From assembly GCA_008017155.1 (NCBI GenBank), contig SSGX01000021.1:48927-112926 (forward strand): a stretch of DNA of 64,000 nucleotides, in the 5' to 3' direction. Below the pieces are notes generated by a model that had not been told where the DNA came from, ran no database searches, and saw only the letters and a program-made list of their open reading frames with translations. A program made the position numbers and the translations under genes. This DNA comes from Neisseriales bacterium. Lineage in GTDB: Bacteria > Pseudomonadota > Gammaproteobacteria > Burkholderiales > UBA11063. Below, one piece after another: positions 46,887 to 57,054 of this stretch; positions within the stretch are counted from its first letter, which is position 1, and every line of letters starts with the position of its first letter.

Positions 46887-48650
46887 CTAGTTAGCTAGTA
46901 GTGTAATTCCAGCTTCCTGCAATTGTCCTTCTTCAACAGTATTTGGTGCATTAGTTAATAAACATTGACCAGTTGTTGTTTTAGGTAATGCAATTACATC
47001 TCGAATAGAATCGGCTTTACACATTATAGTCGCAATCCGATCTAGCCCAAATGCTATTCCACCGTGAGGTGGAGCACCAAACTGAAGATTATCAAGCAGA
47101 TATCCAAATTTTTGTCTAGCCTCTTCATCAGTAAGATTCATTGCTTTAAATACTTTTGTCTGAACTTCTGCATTATGTATCCGTACTGAACCACCGCCAA
47201 TTTCCCAGCCATTTAATACCATATCATAGGCTTTTGCTAAGCATTTTTCTGGTTCGGTAGTTAGCAGTTCAACATGCTCATCTTTTGGTGCCGTGAAAGC
47301 ATGATGCGCAGGCATATATTTACCCATTCCTTCATCATATTCAAACATAGGGAAATCAATTACCCATAGTGGCTTCCATTCACCTTTAGCTAAGCCTTTT
47401 TCATGCCCAAGTTTGAGACGAAGTGCGCCCATTGATTCATTGACTACTTTAGCTTTATCCGCACCAAATAGTAATATTTCGCCACTAGAAGCACCAGTCG
47501 TTTCAACTATTGCCTTTAAATCATCATCTGATAAAAATTTAACTATCGGTGACTGTAAGCCTTCATCATTTAATTTACTTACATCATTAACTTTAATATA
47601 GGCTAGTCCTTTAGCTCCATATTTAGCTACAAATTGAGTTAATTCATCAATCTCTTTACGTGACAATGTCACTGAAGGAGGTAATTTCAGGGCAATAATT
47701 CGTCCATCATCACGATTGGCTGCATCATTAAATACCTTGAAACCACAATCTTTTAATTGCTTGGTTAAATCAATAAATTTAAAGTCTTCTAAACGTAAAT
47801 CAGGTTTGTCAACACCGTAATAATATATTGCATCAGCATAAGTCATTACGGGAAGCTTAGGTAACTCAACATTCATAACTTCTCTAAAGACCTGAATAAT
47901 CATCTTTTCATTTATTTCACGAATTTCTTCTTCAGATAAGAATGAAGTCTCAATATCGACTTGAGTAAATTCTGGCTGACGGTCAGCGCGTAATTCTTCG
48001 TCGCGAAAACAACGCACAATCTGATAATAACGATCAAAGCCTGAGACCATAAAAAGCTGTTTAAAAACCTGTGGTGATTGCGGCAACGCATAAAATTTAC
48101 CTTTATTCATCCGTGAAGGTACTAGAAAATCACGCGCACCACCTGGAGTTGATAAGGTTAAAAAAGGTGTTTCAATATCTAAAAATCCATTTTCATCATA
48201 GAATTTACGAATAGAATGGGTTAATTTAGCTCTTAATCGGATATTATGCTGCATTTTCTGACTACGCAAATCGATAATCCGATGCGTAAGCCGATTCACC
48301 TCACTAACGTTATTATCATCAACTAGAATTGGAGTTGGTTTTGCAGTATTGAGGATTTTTATCGTAGTAGCAACAATTTCAATCTTTCCGGTATTTAGCT
48401 CATTATTTGGATTGGGACGGGATCTTACATTACCAGTAATTTCTACCACGTATTCATGCTTTAATTCATTAGCAATATTAAAACAGCTTGCATCTGGTTC
48501 GGCAACAACTTGAACCAGCCCTTCACGATCACGTAAGTCAATGAAGATTAATCCGCCTAGATCGCGACGGCGATGAACCCACCCTTTAATAGTAACACTC
48601 TGATTCAAATAATTTTCCGTAATAAAGCCACAGTAGTTTGTACGCTGCAT
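46887..48650 (-). CDS. aspS: aspartyl-tRNA synthetase
   Basis: The bacterial-type class IIb synthetase has an OB-fold anticodon domain ([21 protein letters not shown]), motif 2 ([18 protein letters not shown]), a GAD insertion domain (about residues 290-420) and motif 3 (GIAFGLDRI). Length (587) is standard. Whether it is discriminating or also makes Asp-tRNA-Asn cannot be settled here. Confidence 0.97.
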   Translation of the reverse strand: MQRTNYCGFITENYLNQSVTIKGWVHRRRDLGGLIFIDLRDREGLVQVVAEPDASCFNIANELKHEYVVEITGNVRSRPNPNNELNTGKIEIVATTIKILNTAKPTPILVDDNNVSEVNRLTHRIIDLRSQKMQHNIRLRAKLTHSIRKFYDENGFLDIETPFLTLSTPGGARDFLVPSRMNKGKFYALPQSPQVFKQLFMVSGFDRYYQIVRCFRDEELRADRQPEFTQVDIETSFLSEEEIREINEKMIIQVFREVMNVELPKLPVMTYADAIYYYGVDKPDLRLEDFKFIDLTKQLKDCGFKVFNDAANRDDGRIIALKLPPSVTLSRKEIDELTQFVAKYGAKGLAYIKVNDVSKLNDEGLQSPIVKFLSDDDLKAIVETTGASSGEILLFGADKAKVVNESMGALRLKLGHEKGLAKGEWKPLWVIDFPMFEYDEGMGKYMPAHHAFTAPKDEHVELLTTEPEKCLAKAYDMVLNGWEIGGGSVRIHNAEVQTKVFKAMNLTDEEARQKFGYLLDNLQFGAPPHGGIAFGLDRIATIMCKADSIRDVIALPKTTTGQCLLTNAPNTVEEGQLQEAGITLLAN

Positions 48651-48749
48651 TAAATACCTGTCCTTTTGCTAATTAAATTGTGATCATGTTAAATTTGTTG
48701 AAGATAAACAACAAAACCAATATTTTATCATGTATTTTTGATAAAAATT

Positions 48750-48777
48750 TTGTATTTATAAATAGGTATGCTATAAT
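48750..48777 (+). promoter_or_regulatory. promoter of the RRM-protein gene
   Basis: TTGTAT (48750-48755) and TATAAT (48772-48777) are 16 nt apart, and the -10 is extended (TGC before it). Transcription would start near 48784, giving a 5' leader of about 108 nt before the ATG at 48892. Confidence 0.6.
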
Positions 48778-48891
48778 GATGTTAGACTAGTTCTTAAGCC
48801 ATGCTTAATGCCTGTATGATTGTCGGTTATTCATCATTTTGTTGGTCTTATAGAATTGTGTGTTAATTTTTGTTTTATTATAGGTTATTTG

Positions 48892-49146
48892 ATGAGTAAT
48901 ACGAAATTATTTGTAGCTGGGTTAGATTGGTCTATTGATACCAATGAGTTAAAACAGATTTTTGGTCAGTACGGCACTGTTATTTACGGTAAAGTTGTAA
49001 CTGATGAAAATAAACGTAGTCGTGGTTTTGGCTTTGTAGAAATGTCAAGTCACGAAGAAGCTCAGGCATGCTTGAACAACCTGAACTCTAGCGTACAAAA
49101 GAAACGTCAAATCGTTGTAAAATGGAAAGAAGATAAACCAGCTTAA
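48892..49146 (+). CDS. small RRM-family RNA-binding protein
   Basis: The 84-residue protein is one RNA recognition motif: RNP2 is KLFVAGLDW and RNP1 is RSRGFGFVEM. Such proteins occur in cyanobacteria and many proteobacteria and are often cold-induced. An in-frame TTG at 48820 extends the frame, but MSNTKLFVAGL at 48892 is the natural start. The long leader would fit post-transcriptional or cold control; that is inference. A terminator follows. Confidence 0.92.
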   Translation: MSNTKLFVAGLDWSIDTNELKQIFGQYGTVIYGKVVTDENKRSRGFGFVEMSSHEEAQACLNNLNSSVQKKRQIVVKWKEDKPA

Positions 49147-49173
49147 TAATAAAAAGTTTGGTCTTTATTTTCT

Positions 49174-49205
49174 AAAAAGTTCAGTTTTAAAACTGAACTT
49201 TTTTT
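49174..49205 (+). terminator. intrinsic terminator after the RRM gene
   Basis: AAGTTCAGTTTT / AAAACTGAACTT makes a hairpin of at least 12 bp followed by a run of T residues, 28 nt after the stop. Confidence 0.8.
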
Positions 49206-49245
49206 ATTTGTGTTAGAATAATGACCTTGTCAAAAAGTCCACTAT

Positions 49246-49320
49246 GCATCCGTAGTTCAATGGATAGAATGTCAGTTTCCGAAGCTGATGATACAGGTTC
49301 GATTCCTGTCGGGTGCACCA
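49246..49320 (+). tRNA. tRNA-Arg(CCG)
   Basis: Acceptor GCATCCG/CGGGTGC, D-arm GTTC...GAAT, anticodon stem TCAGT/GCTGA with loop TTCCGAA (anticodon CCG), T-stem ACAGG/CCTGT and encoded CCA (49318-49320) are all present. It decodes CGG. Confidence 0.94.
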
Positions 49321-49330
49321 TAGGAATATC

Positions 49331-50623
49331 TTATTTATCAAGTGATTTGCCGTCCAATGCTTTTCTAAATGTTTCTAGATTAAGTTTACCTTCCCAGCGT
49401 GCAACTATTGTTGCTGCCATACTATTTCCTACTAGGTTGGTAGTACTTCGTAGTTCACTCATGATCTTATCAATTCCGAGTAAGATCGCGATGGTAACTA
49501 CAGGTATTTTTCCATGCATTGCCGCCAGAGTTCCAGCTAAAACAATAAATCCAGAGCCGCTAACTCCCGCAGCACCTTTACTAGTAGCCATTAATACTAG
49601 AATTATAGTTAAGTGTTCCTGCCAACTTAGATTAATATTAAATGCCTGACACAAGAAAGCAATCACCAAAGCCAGATAAATATTTGTTCCATCAAGGTTG
49701 AAACTATAACCAGCTGGGACAACAATTCCGACAACCGACTCATCTACTCCAGAATTGGAAAGTTTTTTCATGATCGGACCCAAGGCACTCTCACTTGAAG
49801 AAGTTGCAAATACCAGAATGATCTCATCTTTTATGAAGCGAAGAAATTTAAAAATACTAAATCCACCGATTTTGGCAACTATACCAAGAATAGCAACGAT
49901 AAAAAAAGCACAAGTGAAAATCATGGTAGCAACTAGCCCAAGCATATGCCAGATAACATCAATGCCAAACTGCCCAAGCATAAAGCCCATTGCAGCAAAA
50001 GCTGCAATCGGGGAAAACCACATTACGATACTTAATAATTTAAATAAAAATGCCTGAATATCATGTAGTTTGACCACGATAGTTTCACGCCATTTTGCAC
50101 CAGCATAAAATAGAATAAAGCCGCAGCAGATTGCCATAAATAATATCTGTAAAGTATTTCCGATTAGAAATGGCTCGATCAGGCTATGTGGGATTGCTGA
50201 GAGAAGAATTTTAGCAAGGCTAGTACCTTCTTCGGTATGCTGGGTATATTTACTCACTAGGCTTGGATCTATACTACTTACCGATAGATTCATTCCTCCG
50301 CCAGGATGAAATAGATGCCCAAATGAAAGTCCAATAACTAGAGAAATAGTTGAAATGATTTCAAAGTAAATAAAGGCTTTGGCTCCGATCGTACCAAGCT
50401 GCTTTAGGCTTCCCATGCCAATAACACCGCTAACCACAGTAAAAAATATTATCGGACCAACCATTAGCTTGATGACATGGATAAAATTGTCAATGACTGG
50501 TTTTCCCTGTTTTGCCATTGCCGGATTAGTTATACCAAAAACAATTCCGCCACACATAAATACCAAAACCCAAAACCATAAACTTAAAAACCATTTTTTT
50601 CTTTTGCGCGCTGGAATTGACAT
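49331..50623 (-). CDS. dicarboxylate/amino acid:cation symporter (DAACS), DctA-like
   Basis: The 430-residue membrane protein begins with a first helix after a basic stretch and contains GPIIFFTVVSGV (HP1 region precursor), FATSSSESALGPIMKKL (the Ser-rich HP1 tip), GYSFNLDGTNIYLAL (helix 7 cation-site motif) and GVSGSGFIVLAGTL (HP2). Resemblance is closest to DctA, which imports succinate, fumarate and malate, with glutamate/aspartate transporters (GltP) as the alternative. It is convergent with the tRNA-Arg gene. Confidence 0.9.
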   Translation of the reverse strand: MSIPARKRKKWFLSLWFWVLVFMCGGIVFGITNPAMAKQGKPVIDNFIHVIKLMVGPIIFFTVVSGVIGMGSLKQLGTIGAKAFIYFEIISTISLVIGLSFGHLFHPGGGMNLSVSSIDPSLVSKYTQHTEEGTSLAKILLSAIPHSLIEPFLIGNTLQILFMAICCGFILFYAGAKWRETIVVKLHDIQAFLFKLLSIVMWFSPIAAFAAMGFMLGQFGIDVIWHMLGLVATMIFTCAFFIVAILGIVAKIGGFSIFKFLRFIKDEIILVFATSSSESALGPIMKKLSNSGVDESVVGIVVPAGYSFNLDGTNIYLALVIAFLCQAFNINLSWQEHLTIILVLMATSKGAAGVSGSGFIVLAGTLAAMHGKIPVVTIAILLGIDKIMSELRSTTNLVGNSMAATIVARWEGKLNLETFRKALDGKSLDK

Positions 50624-51002
50624 AATTACCTCAAAAAATCTGCTGCCTTAATCTGAAATTAAACCTACATTACTAAGGCGAATAAATGAAGGTTTTGAAT
50701 TGAAAAATCATAAACTCTCTGAAGGGTTTTTCATCACATATATCGGTAGTATTCTGAGCAATTTTAGGTAAAATTTTTACTTACTATGAAGGAAAGCTTG
50801 AAAATAAATTTATTGATAGCTTTCCAAATTCTATTTTTGTAAATTACGACAATATATTAACTCACTTTTAAATGAGCTTTGATTATTTAGCCTTAAGAGA
50901 ATTATAATGTTATAATATTGTTTAGGACTATTATACTTGATTTATAAGCAATTGTAATCAGTATTTTAGTAACAATTTATATGTAATTTAAAAGGGGGAA
51001 TA
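50624..51002. other. 379-nt non-coding gap
   Basis: The gap separates the divergent symporter and phasin genes. It contains the phasin promoter (50879-50908) and a 7-bp hairpin, GGAAAGC...GCTTTCC (about 50791-50826), of unknown role. No convincing ORF is seen. Confidence 0.5.
50879..50908 (+). promoter_or_regulatory. promoter of the phasin gene
   Basis: TTGATT (50879-50884) and TATAAT (50903-50908) are 18 nt apart. A second TATAAT lies at 50911-50916. The leader would be about 85-90 nt and ends with a strong AAGGGGGAA ribosome-binding site. Confidence 0.55.
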
Positions 51003-51548
51003 ATGCCAAAAACTAGAAACTATGAATTGCCTAATCAGCAAACTTTAGATGATGCATATAGTTCTTTCTGCGAAATTGCTGAAAGTATGATGCAGTTGAA
51101 TAAAACTTGGTTTGATCAGGCTAAAATCTTTTTTGAAGCCAATGTAGCTCATGCTAAAAGACTATATAAAGTTAGTACGCCTGAAGAGTTAACTTCTATG
51201 CTTGCTGAAGTGACGACACAGAATAGTTCGATTTTGGCAAAAGCTTATCTTGAAGAGTTAAATATTATTATTCAGATGTATAATAAGCTAAATGTTTCGT
51301 CTCAGGCTGGAATAAATGCAGCTAGAGTAGATGGTTTTCAATTATATGATTTTTATTCCAAGCTATTACCAAACCCGGTTTCTTTGAAGTTGGATGAAGT
51401 TTTTAAAGGAACCGCAAATGGTAATCATGCCGGTTTCAATGCTATGCAACAGTTTGCTGAAAAAATGTTGTCATTATATGGTAGCTCAGTAAAAGAGAGC
51501 GCTGAGAGCTTAATGACGAATCTGGATAATATAAAAAACTCCAAATAA
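51003..51548 (+). CDS. phasin-family protein
   Basis: The 181-residue, mostly helical, charged protein matches Phasin_2-type granule proteins (YSSFCEIAESMMQLNKTWFDQ, ...EELTSMLAEVTTQNSSILAK, SSVKESAESLM). Phasins coat polyhydroxyalkanoate granules, so the organism probably stores PHA. No PHA synthase lies in the window. The gene has its own promoter and terminator. Confidence 0.85.
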   Translation: MPKTRNYELPNQQTLDDAYSSFCEIAESMMQLNKTWFDQAKIFFEANVAHAKRLYKVSTPEELTSMLAEVTTQNSSILAKAYLEELNIIIQMYNKLNVSSQAGINAARVDGFQLYDFYSKLLPNPVSLKLDEVFKGTANGNHAGFNAMQQFAEKMLSLYGSSVKESAESLMTNLDNIKNSK

Positions 51549-51558
51549 TCTATTTTAA

Positions 51559-51599
51559 ACTATAGTCGCTTCTATTTAAAAAAAGTGGCTATAGTTTTG
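51559..51599 (+). terminator. intrinsic terminator after the phasin gene
   Basis: ACTATAGTCGCTT pairs with AAGTGGCTATAGT (two wobble pairs) around an A-rich loop, and TTTTG follows. Confidence 0.7.
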
Positions 51600-51672
51600 T
51601 ATATGCCTTTTCTAGCCTTACTCGTCTAATTTAGTTTCCTTTTCGCTTTTTTGTAATCAGAGGTAAAACCAA

Positions 51673-54387
51673 ATGTTTAATAAATTCGTGCTATCAATAA
51701 AAGAGTTTCTTAACCGAAATCAGATTATTGAGGATGAATTACTGCGCTACGCCTATTCAACCGATGCAAGTTTGTATCGGATGATGCCAAAGTTGGTTTT
51801 AATCATTCGTTCCGAGTCTGAAGTTATAAATGTTATAAAAGCTGCTGATCAGTACGATATAAAGCTAACCTTCCGTGCGGCAGGTACTAGTCTTTCAGGA
51901 CAGGCGGTTACCGATCAGGTTTTGGTTATGCTTGCTAATGATAGTTGGCAGAGATACTCGATTTCTGATACTGGACGGGAAATTACGCTAGAACCGGGGA
52001 TTATTGGGGCGGATGCCAATAAATATCTAAAAGCCTATAAAAAACAGATTGGACCAGATCCTGGCTCAATTAATGCTGCAAAGATCGGTGGGATTATTGC
52101 CAATAATTCGAGTGGGATGTGTTGTGGAACTGCCAAAAATTCCTATGCTACGCTAAAAAATATGCGGGCAGTACTATCCGATGGTAGTATTTTTGATAGT
52201 AGTGATGAGAGCTTAATCGAAAAATTTAAAATTGATCATCAGCCATTATTGGCAGAGATAGAATCAATTCGAGAAAAGATTCTTAATGATGATGAAGTCA
52301 GCGCATTTATCCGGAAAAAATTCTCAATTAAAAATACCAGTGGCTATAGTTTAAATGCTTTTCTTGATTTTGAAGATCCAGTAAAAATTCTTGAACGCTT
52401 GATGATAGGCTCGGAAGGTACGCTTGGCTTTGTTAGTAATGTTACGTTAAATACGATTGAAAATTATACCCATAAAGCATTAAATCTTATTTACGGCAAA
52501 CTCGAAGATCTAGTTAAGTTAACAGTTGCTATTTCTGGCTTGGAAATCTCATCTGTTGAGTTATTAGATTATTTCTCCTTGCAATCTGTTGCTGGTGATG
52601 TTGAAATTCAAAAGTTTTTGATTGAATTACCTGATGAAAATTACGCAGCGATTATGGTTGCAGTTGATGCCGAAAATCAGGCTCATCTTGAGCAAAAAAT
52701 TACATTAATTAATCTGTTTATTAATAATTTCGAGGTTTATCATCAGCTTGGCTTTAGTAGTAATCAGGAAACTATGGCTACTTTATGGAAGGCTAGGGGT
52801 GGTGTTTTACCTACTATAGCTGGTAAGCGACCTCTTGGTTCGACGGTGATAATTGAAGATGTTGCGGTAAGTATTGAGCTATTACCTGAGCTTATCCATG
52901 AGATGCGAAGTTTATTTGAGCGCTATGATTTTAAAAACGCAGCTATTTTTGGACATGTTTTATCTGGAAATATTCATTTTGTAATTACTCCAAATTTTAA
53001 CAATGAGAATGAACTTAGAGGTTATGATGCCTTTATGCATGAATTTACAGGCTTGGTTGCGAATAAATTTAATGGCTCATTAAAAGCTGAACACGGAAGT
53101 GGGCGTAATATTTCGCCATTTGCAATAGTAGAATGGGGACAGAAATGTTGGGATTTAATGTGGGAAATAAAACATCTTCTGGATCCTAAAGGTATCTTTA
53201 ATCCGGATGTAAAATTAACCCGCGATCATACATTGCATATGCAGCATCTCAAATCATTTGCATCTGTTCATGATGAGATTAATGCCTGTATGGAGTGTGG
53301 CTTTTGTGAACCAGTTTGTCCATCGCGTAAGCTAAGTCTTACCCCACGCCAGCGAAATAGTGTGGCGCGTAAAATAGCTACTTTATCTGGTGCTGAAAAA
53401 TCCGTATGGCAGGAAAAATATGCATATTATGGTATCGATACCTGTGCTACAACCGGGATGTGTAAAACCATGTGTCCAGTTGGGATTAATACTGGCGCAT
53501 TCATTCTTGAGCAAAAGCCGGAAAATAATCATGAAGTAAATCATAACCAAGAAATTCGCATGGCGAAAGCTCAAGTAAAATTAGGTAACATTGCAGCATC
53601 AGTGATTGGTAGCAGGAATTTGCAAAAAATAACTAGTTTTGCACATAGTAAGATTAAATCCATCCCGATTTATCTGGACACTATGCCAAAAGCACAACCC
53701 CTCAAATTTAATACAACAGATAACGCTAAAACAGACATTCTATTAGTCCCAGCTTGCCCCAACCGCGTTTTTGCATCAACTGTTAAACTTCCAGAATATC
53801 AATCTAAATTAATCCTCGAAAAGCTTGGCTTTAGTGTTAAATACCTTCCCAATTCGGAAGACTTATGCTGTGGGCAAATGTATCATTCAAAATGTAATCA
53901 TGTAGAGCAGGAAAAATTGGTTACTAATCTGCAAAGTAGTTTAAGCGAGGCACAGACAATTGCGATTATTGATAATAGTTCCTGCTCTGGATTTGCTAAA
54001 GATGCTGGAATAAACCTAATTGATATTAATAAATTTTTGGTAGAGAACCTTGATCGCAATCAGATTCGGAAAAAATATGGCAAAATTGCCTTACATATTG
54101 ATTGTAGCAGTGCCAAATATTCCTATAATACTGCCTATCTTGAGGTTCTGCAATTATGCAGTGAAGAGGTTGTAATACCGGAAGGAATTAAATGCTGTGG
54201 TTTTGCTGGCGACAAAGGTTTTAAAGTCCCAGAATTGAATGCTAGTAGTTTATCCCATCTATCACAGCAAGTTGCTGACTGTGAGCTAGGGGTGACATTT
54301 AATCGAAGTTGTCAGATCGGGCTTAGCCATCATGGTAAGATTGAATATATATCATTTGTCGAACTACTTCTAAATTGCCTAGAATAG
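51673..54387 (+). CDS. FAD- and Fe-S-containing D-2-hydroxyacid dehydrogenase
   Basis: This 904-residue fusion has a PCMH-type FAD domain (about residues 35-210; FRAAGTSLSGQAV, GPDPGSINAAKIGGIIANNSS), a FAD-oxidase C domain (to about 520; GHVLSGNIHF, AEHGSGRN), two 4Fe-4S motifs (CMECGFCEPVCP near 539, CATTGMCKTMCP near 592) and two CCG cysteine domains (LCCGQMYHS near 732, KCCGFAGDKG near 840). The layout is that of quinone-linked D-lactate dehydrogenase Dld-II and of the YdiJ-type D-2-hydroxyglutarate dehydrogenase. Which acid is used cannot be decided here. Confidence 0.85.
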   Translation: MFNKFVLSIKEFLNRNQIIEDELLRYAYSTDASLYRMMPKLVLIIRSESEVINVIKAADQYDIKLTFRAAGTSLSGQAVTDQVLVMLANDSWQRYSISDTGREITLEPGIIGADANKYLKAYKKQIGPDPGSINAAKIGGIIANNSSGMCCGTAKNSYATLKNMRAVLSDGSIFDSSDESLIEKFKIDHQPLLAEIESIREKILNDDEVSAFIRKKFSIKNTSGYSLNAFLDFEDPVKILERLMIGSEGTLGFVSNVTLNTIENYTHKALNLIYGKLEDLVKLTVAISGLEISSVELLDYFSLQSVAGDVEIQKFLIELPDENYAAIMVAVDAENQAHLEQKITLINLFINNFEVYHQLGFSSNQETMATLWKARGGVLPTIAGKRPLGSTVIIEDVAVSIELLPELIHEMRSLFERYDFKNAAIFGHVLSGNIHFVITPNFNNENELRGYDAFMHEFTGLVANKFNGSLKAEHGSGRNISPFAIVEWGQKCWDLMWEIKHLLDPKGIFNPDVKLTRDHTLHMQHLKSFASVHDEINACMECGFCEPVCPSRKLSLTPRQRNSVARKIATLSGAEKSVWQEKYAYYGIDTCATTGMCKTMCPVGINTGAFILEQKPENNHEVNHNQEIRMAKAQVKLGNIAASVIGSRNLQKITSFAHSKIKSIPIYLDTMPKAQPLKFNTTDNAKTDILLVPACPNRVFASTVKLPEYQSKLILEKLGFSVKYLPNSEDLCCGQMYHSKCNHVEQEKLVTNLQSSLSEAQTIAIIDNSSCSGFAKDAGINLIDINKFLVENLDRNQIRKKYGKIALHIDCSSAKYSYNTAYLEVLQLCSEEVVIPEGIKCCGFAGDKGFKVPELNASSLSHLSQQVADCELGVTFNRSCQIGLSHHGKIEYISFVELLLNCLE

Positions 54388-54447
54388 CTATCACATAACC
54401 GTTAGTTCTACTATATCTCTAAAGTAAAAAGTAAAAATTCACAGATG

Positions 54448-54484
54448 CCAATTCATTCAGCCACTAAGGCTGAAATGGAATTGG
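54448..54484. terminator. long hairpin between convergent genes
   Basis: The arms CCAATTC.ATT.CAGCC and GGCTGAAATGGAATTGG pair with small bulges around a 5-nt loop. It lies between the dehydrogenase stop and the convergent helicase stop. A T-rich tract follows on the minus strand only after about 14 nt, so it is a possible rather than classical terminator. Confidence 0.4.
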
Positions 54485-54487
54485 TGG

Positions 54488-55840
54488 CTACTTTAATTTG
54501 TTTTTCTTTGGTGGTTTATTTAGTAGTACCACAACACTGTCTTTTTTAGCTAATTTTGCTGGTTTTGATGACGCTTCTTTCTTTATTATTTTTTGTCCAG
54601 TAACAGGTTTAATCTTTTGACTAGGCTGCTGTGGCTTAACACTTTTTTGTTGTACTGATGTTTTTATAGCTGGTTTTTTGGGAGTAGGGGTATTTTTAGT
54701 AATTTCAAATCCGCTAATTGACTCTTCTGGGATTTTCATAGCAATTAATTTTTCAATTGCATTTAATAGCTTTTTATCTTCTTGCGATACCAAAGATACT
54801 GCATCACCAGTTTTGCCAGCACGCCCAGTTCGCCCAATCCTATGTACATAGTCTTCAGGAACATTTGGTAAGTCAAAATTAACTACATGTGGTAAATCAA
54901 CAATATCAAGACCTCTTGCGGCAATATCTGTTGCAACCATTACTTGTAATGAACCTTGCTTAAATTCAGCTAATGTTCTAGTTCGTGCTGATTGGCTTTT
55001 ATTTCCATGGATGGCTAATGCTGAGATTCCCTGATTTACCAAAAATTCAGCAAGTTTATTCGCACCATGTTTGGTTTTAGTAAACACTAGAACCTGAAAC
55101 CAGTTTTTTTCCTGTATTAAATGAGCCAGTAACGCTCTTTTTTTATCAGCATTTACTAAATGTACTTTATGGGTTATTAATGGAACCGTACTATTACTTT
55201 TTTCGGTTTCAATTAATACTGGCTTATTTAGGAAGGTTTCTGCAAGAGCTCTGATTTCTTTAGAAAAAGTAGCTGAGAAGAGAAGACTTTGTCGTGATTT
55301 TGGCAACAAGGCAAGAATTTTTTTGATGTCACGAATAAAACCCATATCGAGCATTCGATCTGCTTCATCAAGTACCAATATTTTGATTTGTGATAAGTCA
55401 ACAGTTTTTTGTGCAACATGGTCTAGTAGCCTACCTGGTGTTGCTATCAGAATATCTACTCTGCTATTTAGGCGCTTAATTTGTGGATTTATGCTTACAC
55501 CACCAATCATTGTCATAGAACTTAGAGTTAGGTTTTTACCATAGCTACTAACACTTTCTTCCACTTGGGCAGCAAGCTCACGAGTTGGCACCAAAATTAA
55601 TGCCCGGATCGGAGGGCGACCAGAAGATGGTCCTTTTACGGATTTATCTGAAAGGATATTTAAAATTGGCAAAGTAAACCCTGCTGTTTTACCACTTCCT
55701 GTTTGCGCACTAGCTAACACATCATTACCAGCCAAAATAACTGGAATGGCTGCTGCCTGAATTTTTGTCGGCGTAGTATAGCCATGCTCGGTAATTGATT
55801 TTATTATTGGGTCAGATAGACCTAATTCCAGAAAAGACAT
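54488..55840 (-). CDS. rhlE: DEAD-box RNA helicase, RhlE-type
   Basis: All core motifs are present: Q-motif ([13 protein letters not shown]), Walker [36 protein letters not shown], and [17 protein letters not shown]. The N-terminus [23 protein letters not shown] fits RhlE. The C-terminal about 75 residues are basic and Lys/Pro/Gln-rich, a tail used for RNA binding. RhlE proteins act in ribosome assembly and RNA decay, often in the cold. Length is 450. Confidence 0.92.
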   Translation of the reverse strand: MSFLELGLSDPIIKSITEHGYTTPTKIQAAAIPVILAGNDVLASAQTGSGKTAGFTLPILNILSDKSVKGPSSGRPPIRALILVPTRELAAQVEESVSSYGKNLTLSSMTMIGGVSINPQIKRLNSRVDILIATPGRLLDHVAQKTVDLSQIKILVLDEADRMLDMGFIRDIKKILALLPKSRQSLLFSATFSKEIRALAETFLNKPVLIETEKSNSTVPLITHKVHLVNADKKRALLAHLIQEKNWFQVLVFTKTKHGANKLAEFLVNQGISALAIHGNKSQSARTRTLAEFKQGSLQVMVATDIAARGLDIVDLPHVVNFDLPNVPEDYVHRIGRTGRAGKTGDAVSLVSQEDKKLLNAIEKLIAMKIPEESISGFEITKNTPTPKKPAIKTSVQQKSVKPQQPSQKIKPVTGQKIIKKEASSKPAKLAKKDSVVVLLNKPPKKNKLK

Positions 55841-55858
55841 TTTAGTATTCCTCTTGTT

Positions 55859-56917
55859 TTATTTATAATAGCTGATCATTTCTGTATCAAGCTTCCGACC
55901 ACTTGTCATATAGTCTGTATCATGTAAGAATGAGGCAATATCTATCATTGCTTTTATTCCTTTTGTTTCTATGCCGATACTCTGCCCAATACTCTGCCAA
56001 GGCACCAGAAGATATTGGATATCTTCAAGAATGTATCTGGTTCTAGTTGATGGTGGCATAAATTTTATTGTATTATGCGCTTGTGAGTTTTTATAATAGT
56101 CATAGATTGAACTATAATTATAACCATAATAGGCATTGAGTTGCTGATAGTTTTCTGGCAAGTTATAGCCTAGTTTTTGTCCAATATTTCGCCGTTCCTG
56201 ATCTAGTCTGATCATAGCATTTGCCGTTTCTTCCGAGATTCCTTCTTTATAAAAATAAAACTCATCTTGATTGCCAATTCGTGCCGCATTAAAAATCACG
56301 GTAACAGAATGATAAATACCGCTGGCATTATATAAGCTTACTTCTAGTGCACTTGATTTAGCTACTAGTGGGCAGGGAATTATATTAACAAGTTCACGGA
56401 TTACGTTATCGGTCTGGGATGGAGTGATTGCGGAGATTCCGACAAATTTTTTATTTGCTACAATATTTACCTTATTATTACCTTCGGCACGGCAAGCATA
56501 AGGAAAAGTTGTTAATTCAGTGATTGTAATATCTAGTTCTGGGCGATTTTTTATACGAATCTGATCTTCAATTATTGAAGAGAAATATCCAGCCATGTTT
56601 ACGATGATCTGTCCATTTTTTAGATACGGTAATATCTTCGTGAAAATCTCTTCACAGGCTAGGGCAGGTAGTGTCATTAAAATAACTTCAGCATCTGCTA
56701 CACATTCCTGAAGGTCTGTGGAAGCAAGATTTATTTTGCCAAAACCATTTACTATTCCACCAAGTTCGATTCCTTGATGTTGCTGGATAGTTTTTATTCC
56801 GCCCGGATGATCGGGGTGAGCGTATAAATTTACTTGATGTCCAAGAAGGCTTAAATACCCAGCAAGTGCCTGCCCGCCATTGCCACAACCTAAAATTGCG
56901 ATTTTTTTCACTACCAT
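55859..56917 (-). CDS. opine dehydrogenase-family NAD(P) enzyme
   Basis: Residues 1-160 form an NAD(P)-binding Rossmann domain (KKIAILGCGNGGQALAGYLS, then VILMTLPALACEEI and NMAGYFSSI). The rest is the octopine/nopaline-dehydrogenase helical domain; YNASGIYHSVTVIFNAARIG holds the conserved Asn and His region. The open frame extends upstream, but the ATG at 56915-56917 places the Rossmann motif at the N-terminus (352 residues). Opine dehydrogenases condense an amine with a 2-oxoacid; the CntM group finishes opine metallophores such as staphylopine. The divergent exporter gene and nearby FecBCD genes suggest that role here. No nicotianamine-synthase-like CntL is in the window, so this is inference. 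Confidence 0.78.
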   Translation of the reverse strand: MVVKKIAILGCGNGGQALAGYLSLLGHQVNLYAHPDHPGGIKTIQQHQGIELGGIVNGFGKINLASTDLQECVADAEVILMTLPALACEEIFTKILPYLKNGQIIVNMAGYFSSIIEDQIRIKNRPELDITITELTTFPYACRAEGNNKVNIVANKKFVGISAITPSQTDNVIRELVNIIPCPLVAKSSALEVSLYNASGIYHSVTVIFNAARIGNQDEFYFYKEGISEETANAMIRLDQERRNIGQKLGYNLPENYQQLNAYYGYNYSSIYDYYKNSQAHNTIKFMPPSTRTRYILEDIQYLLVPWQSIGQSIGIETKGIKAMIDIASFLHDTDYMTSGRKLDTEMISYYK

Positions 56918-56973
56918 GTTCTCTTTAGAATCTCCGGGGGTGATTGTAACATAGCCAGAAGAGATATGATACA

Positions 56974-57010
56974 ATTGCATTTTGCATAAATTATGCATGA
57001 AAAATGCAAT
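56974..57010. promoter_or_regulatory. nested palindromic operator between divergent genes
   Basis: The outer arms ATTGCATTTT (56974-56983) and AAAATGCAAT (57001-57010) flank an inner perfect palindrome TGCATAAATTATGCA (56983-56997). Four copies of TGCAT/ATGCA result. It lies 57 nt from the start of one gene and 45 nt from the other, where a shared repressor could control both. Confidence 0.65.
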
Positions 57011-57054
57011 TAAAAAACTAGGCTATATTAATATTTACTTTGATCGACTAACTT

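Noticed and set aside
56918..56998. N-terminal extension of the opine-dehydrogenase gene
   Set aside because: It would put about 27 unrelated residues before the Rossmann fold and run into the operator palindrome.
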